This document shows, piece after piece, positions 59,836 through 64,000 of a stretch of 64,000 bases of DNA. A program made the translations under genes and the position numbers. Every line of letters starts with the position of its first letter. The first letter of the stretch is position 1. The notes under the pieces were generated by a model. The model had not been told where the DNA came from. It ran no database searches and saw only the letters and a list, made by a program, of their open reading frames with translations. The stretch comes from Hydra vulgaris (lineage: Eukaryota; Cnidaria; Hydrozoa; Anthoathecata; Hydridae), in NCBI RefSeq assembly GCF_038396675.1, contig NC_088921.1:35901001-35965000 (forward strand), read 5' to 3'.

Positions 59836-62138
59836 ATGGATGAAACCGCATTAATTAACTTATTGATGGTCTCGTATGGAAATGCTCATCCCGATAAAAA
59901 AAAGGCTAGTATCCAGAAAGAAGTCCATAGTATATGGAATTCATTAAAAGAAGATAAACTGGTACATAAGGATCTTGAATCAAGAGTAATGTATTTAATC
60001 AATTTATTTAATGAAAAGGCACTGAAGTTCAAGAGCAAGCAATTATCACTTTGGGCCAATGCTCCAAAACAGTCTGCCCCCACGTATACTTGAATTTGAA
60101 AAGAATTCCTCACAGTTTGTTGAGCTCACCAATGAGCGATCTGTTATTGATGATCAACAAAGTGCATTAACTTTAAGTTTGTTGACCACGAAAAATCAAA
60201 AAAATGCAAGAACAGTGGCTCAAGATCGACTCAATTGCAGCTTTGCAGATTGCAGCTTTAAATTGTGAAGTTGCTTGCTGGAAAAAGAAGAAACTAGCTC
60301 ATCTATGTAAAGAACTGGCCAAAAAAAAGTATGATCAAGCTTAACAGAAGAAAACTAAAGAACTGAAAAAAGCTAGAATGTAGGAAATCTGCTTGGAGGA
60401 TCCAGAAGTCAAAGAAAAACTAAAAATCAGAAAGAAACCTGGTCGACCGTCATTAGAAGTAGATCAACCTCTTCTTTTAAAGAGGATTATGAATATTGCT
60501 ATCCATGGTTCGTCCGCTGATGAAAGACGTCGGTCAGAGGTTCTTCGGGTAATGATAGCTTGCCTATGTTTGTTAATATTGTATTTGTTAGAATTTTACT
60601 CTTAGTTAGTACTTGCACTATTGCAAATATTCTTGAAATGTTAACAACTAGAAGATTCAAGATTTGATTTAAATATAATTTACGAAATAAATCCTGTTTT
60701 CTGTAAAAAAGTTAATTAAATTCACATATATTTTTTATTATTTAGAGCATTAAAACTCTCGACGAATTGACATCCGAGGCACGTCAAAGCAGTCCCTGTT
60801 AGATTGATCAGTCCTCAGAATAAATCTCATTTAAAACATGTTGACGGACTCTTTTGCAGTTCAACTATAAAATATGTGGAACATATTTTATAGTTGAACT
60901 GCATCCTCGACCGCGTTTGCTCATAGATTAGACTTTCAGCGGCTCTTGGATATCAAAGAATTCGACTCTATTACCAGAGATCCTCAAACTAATATGGTTG
61001 AGCCTATCATTGTGTTTAGCGTCGATGGAGGACCCGACGAAAATCCCAGATACCAGAAAGTAATTGAAATCGGGATTCACCATTTCTTGAAGAATAACCT
61101 TGACGTTCTTTTCATCATGACGAACGCTCCAGGCCGCAGTGCATTCAACAGAGCTGAGCGACGAATCTAAGTAAAGAATTATCTGGGGTGATTCTTCCGC
61201 ACGAACATTACGGAACTCATCTTGATTCTCAAGGTAATTACATTGACAAAAGTTAATTTGTAAAAATATTAATATAATTTTTAACCTGTAATAATCAACA
61301 TATCTTTTTAAATCAGGCAGGACAATAGATAAAAATTTAGAAAAACTGAACTTTGTTTTTGCTGGACAGACTTTGGCTGATATTTGGTCTGATCTAAAAA
61401 TTGACGGTTATCCAAAGATTGCAGAGTATATTGATTCAGACAAATTAGAGCTAGAGTCGAGGAGCCTTTTATTACAAGATCAATGTTGGATTGCCGATCA
61501 TCTTCGAACAAGTCAATATTTTACTCAAATTGTGAAATGTGAAAATCGTTCTTGTTGTCGGACTATTAGAAGCTCTTACTTTACTCTAATTAGAGCAAGA
61601 TTTCTCGCGCCACCTGTCCCTGTCAACCAAACGAGAGACGGGCTCAAAGCAGTAGATGTCTCAGAAGGAGCAAAAGAATTGTTTCCATCATCCGTTTTTA
61701 TGTTCATCGCATCAAACATTGAAAGTATTCTTCCTCGTACTGCCAAAGGACTTGCCGTTTTAATTTTGCCGTATGATGCGTTTTGTCCATCAATTCAGTC
61801 TAGCCTAGCTGACAGAATCTGTAAAAAGTGCAATATCTACTTTGCCTCCCAAGCTATGCTGAAAAAGCACGCTTCTATCCATTCTTCTGCTATAACACTC
61901 CCTCTAATCAAATAGGTCCAAACTGTTCGTAACGCTGCCAAGCGTCAGACAGAATTTTTGGCAGTCAGAAGAGTTCGGAAACTGCTGAATGGTTAGATGA
62001 AAATGAATTTGACGCAACGAATTTGATTGTACCTCAAGAATACGATATCCTTTTAGAACGCGGAGAGCATTCACTACCTATTGTTTTAATCGATGATAAC
62101 TTTAACAACCCATGGGAAGATTATATTAAAGATATATA
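59836..62138 (+). pseudogene. transposon F protein (GPDENPRY motif, C2H2 tail), damaged
   Basis: The first exon encodes a charged, coiled-coil-like N-terminus (MDETALINLLMVSYGNAHPD; later KKKKLAHLCKELAKKKYDQA) with two shifts and two stops, ending RRRSEVLR at a GTAATG donor (60550). The intron ends TTATTTAG at 60744. The second exon contains EPIIVFSVDGGPDENPRYQK and DVLFIMTNAPGRSAFNRAER (60946-61160). It then jumps frame to LSKELSGVILPHEHYGTHLD and splices at 61230. The last exon (61316-62138) has FAGQTLADIW, DGYPKIAEYI and SQYFTQIVKCENRSCCRTIR. It also has a C2H2 finger (CKKCNIYFASQAMLKKHASI-H: C-x2-C-x12-H-x3-H) and a tail ending NNPWEDYIKDI. Asp of DGGPDENPRY is a likely catalytic residue; the family is widespread but I cannot name it. 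Confidence 0.75.
60856..60902. repeat. 47-bp palindrome inside transposon F
   Basis: A 22-bp arm (GCAGTTCAACTATAAAATAT-GT), a 3-nt loop and the exact complement interrupt the reading frame of exon 2, with 'gactctttt' before and 'atcctcgaccgcg' after. Confidence 0.9.
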
Positions 62139-62353
62139 ATACTATTTGCTTAGTTGATTATTTCATGAGATATCGACTATTATATAATATAATTTGATAA
62201 GATCTACTATTAAATAAATAATTTAGTCAGAAAAAAAATCAATGGTTTTTAAGCATTTTTATCGCTTTTTAGGGGGGGAGTACACAAAAACTGACATCAT
62301 ATATAACGAAAAATTGATAAAAAACACTGACATCTTTTATGGATGACCCCAGT

Positions 62354-64000
62354 GTTGTTATTGCTCGTTTGAAAGTAAAAAAATAGTTCTAAAATATTAT
62401 ATAAATTAAAGCGCAAATGCAGTTAATTTGAAAACATAACAAAATATCGGTTTGACAACTATTTTTAAAACTTATTATTTTGTTTTTTTTCAAACTGTGC
62501 ATAATTGTCTTGTATTATTGTTGATTAATGTTAATAATTTTGAATAATGCTAATAGAATAATATGTATGTACATATCATATACATTTTTAAAAAGCTTGG
62601 TAAATATGCTTTTTAATAATGTATCAAAACATTTATATAAATCACTTATTTCCACCTTCTGACCCTCTGTGCACAAGGCAGAAAACTACTTTTATCTACT
62701 TCTGAAAGACTTTTTAGTAGTCTTTTAAGACTAGGTTTAGCCGATTCCTGGCCTGCTTTGTTTGTATTATAACGAGCAACTTCATAAACAAGGCAACACC
62801 ACAAAGGGTTTGATCTTGTTAAAGTTGTAAAAATAATTTTTACAAAATTAAAGGCGACTTGTAAATGTATATTTTTTTTCTTTCCTTTTTCAATTATAAG
62901 AATAGTATGTCTATACATAGCATGATTTCTCAAAGTTAAATGGTTTTTATTAGTTTTTTATGACGCATTTTTGAATTTTTGCAAGTTGTTGCATCTTTTA
63001 TATTTGGCAGATTTTGTTAATTTATATGCTTTTTCATAATACTGTTTTATTTTTTAGCAATTATTGTCACTTTAACTATTAAACTCAAAAATTCTGATTG
63101 ACAACGATTTTAAAAGATTGAATAAGATTTTATAACCACAAAACTTTTTTGTTTAAGTTTTGGAAATAAACCCCCATGGAAATTGTTCTATATATGCGCA
63201 AAGTTAGCTGATGCAGACTTAATTTGTAGAATATAATACTGGCAAAATAATAAACAGCAAAATAAAAAAACTCATTATGTGTGTTACTTATCAAATGTAG
63301 ATATAAGTACAATATTTCTGTATACAATATTTCTTGGGATAATAATCTTATTAGACTTTAAAGTTGCGTTTTTAAATTTGTTACAAAATCTTAGTAAAAA
63401 CTTGTCAGTTTGTAATTTTGACAGTAATTCAATGAAGCTTTTAAGTTTACAAAAATTAGTCTCGTCAAATTAAAATAGAAGTACCCATACATCAATTGCT
63501 TGGTTAACAAAAAGTTTTCTCCCAAAGTTGGATTGAAACAGAACAGAGTACTGCATAATATATTGTAAATATATAAATAATTAAATAGTTATTCAATTTT
63601 AGCGGTTCACGGTAACAAGTAGATTGGGCCTCCGTTGAGTTTCCACGTTTTTTATTAATTTATCGCTTTTTTTTAATCTTTAAATGCTTTTAAATAATTA
63701 ATTGCTAAAAGTAAGTAATATTTATTACTTATTACTTTTGAAAAGATATTTTTATAGAAATATTTTACAGTTTATTTTAAAGTACGTTAGTAATTGTTAT
63801 GCAACAATTTTTGCGAAATTTGAAACAATGAATTTGGAATTTTTTATTTTATTTTAAAGACTCACTATAGATAAAAATTCTTTTTTTTTTATTTGTCTGG
63901 TATTGATGTTTTAAAACAGTTAAACTTGTGTAATTAAAAAAAGAACCGATTGGTCTTATTTTCAATGCTCAAACGGACCATCATGAAGTAAACACGATAT
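62354..64000. other. intergenic to window end, no supported gene
   Basis: The minus ORF 62933-62646 has a less biased C-terminus (KSLSEVDKSSFLPCAQRVRR) and might be an exon or transposon scrap; I do not recognise it. The rest is AT-rich DNA with a hairpin-like 'agtaataNttattactt' near 63712-63735. Confidence 0.4.

Larger units (their letters stand above)
59137..62353 (+). mobile_element. DNA transposon F, 3.2 kb
   Basis: Terminal inverted repeats: left AGTGGGGTCATCCATAAATG, right in inverse ACTGGGGTCATCCATAAAAG, both continuing ATGTC. A G-rich tract (ggggaagggggtg, about 59200) near the left end mirrors the right-hand 'agggggggagtacac' (62270-62285) in position. The interior encodes one multi-exon protein on the plus strand. 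The 'GGGGTCATCCATAAA' terminus is one I have seen in non-autonomous repeats of many animals. No target duplication is visible. Confidence 0.88.

Noticed and set aside
62646-62933. 95-residue minus-strand ORF as a gene
   Set aside because: The C-terminal part has balanced composition, but no domain, splice context or relative is recognisable.

Overview
This is a eukaryotic, very AT-rich, intron-containing, transposon-saturated window. The host is most likely a cnidarian of the Hydra type. That inference rests on two cnidarian-style opsin genes, the strong AT bias, the very long (TA)n tracts, and the mixture of mariner, P-like, hAT, Transib/RAG1-like, LINE and tRNA-SINE elements. No rRNA, no intact tRNA gene, no CRISPR array and no prokaryotic gene organisation is seen.

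Only two intact protein genes are convincing. They are a pair of intronless 308-residue opsin-like GPCRs on the plus strand (21313-22239 and 53991-54917), about 86% identical by my count. Both keep the retinal-binding lysine motif but have lost the classic E/DRY triplet. Similarity continues into both flanks, so they are a segmental duplication now separated by about 31 kb of mobile DNA.

Layout. 1-3778: satellite of 130 exact-length 29-bp units. 3.8-10.7 kb: gene-free AT-rich DNA with hairpins and one minus-strand SINE. 10.7-12.0 kb: broken mariner. 13.4-16.0 kb: decayed DNA transposon A. 17.1 kb: a second SINE. 19.4-20.5 kb: LINE reverse-transcriptase fragment. 21.1-22.7 kb: opsin 1. 23.2 kb: a third SINE with a clear tRNA head. 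23.95 kb: pogo-like MITE. 27.9-28.2 kb: LINE scrap. 28.4-31.8 kb: transposon B, with about 715-bp terminal inverted repeats and an ORF related to that of A. 31.9-33.9 kb: decayed LINE. 37.0-38.15 kb: hAT transposase remnant. 38.6-41.5 kb: P-element/THAP9-like transposon inserted into a palindrome, with a 9-bp target duplication. 41.9-48.7 kb: multi-exon, partly broken gene encoding C2H2 fingers, a DDE-like transposase core and a SAM-like segment, carrying a LINE in one intron. 52.8-53.4 kb: MITE. 53.75-55.2 kb: opsin 2. 56.8-58.7 kb: RAG1/Transib-like transposase remnant. 59.1-62.35 kb: transposon F, with a GPDENPRY-motif ORF and a C-terminal zinc finger.

The most interesting unexplained unit is the 35.1-49.5 kb interval. 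Matching inverted ends (35077-35100 and 49483-49506), each followed by reiterated CTACA/TGTAG motifs, bracket the zinc finger-DDE-SAM gene. This suggests one large, nested and decayed DNA transposon.
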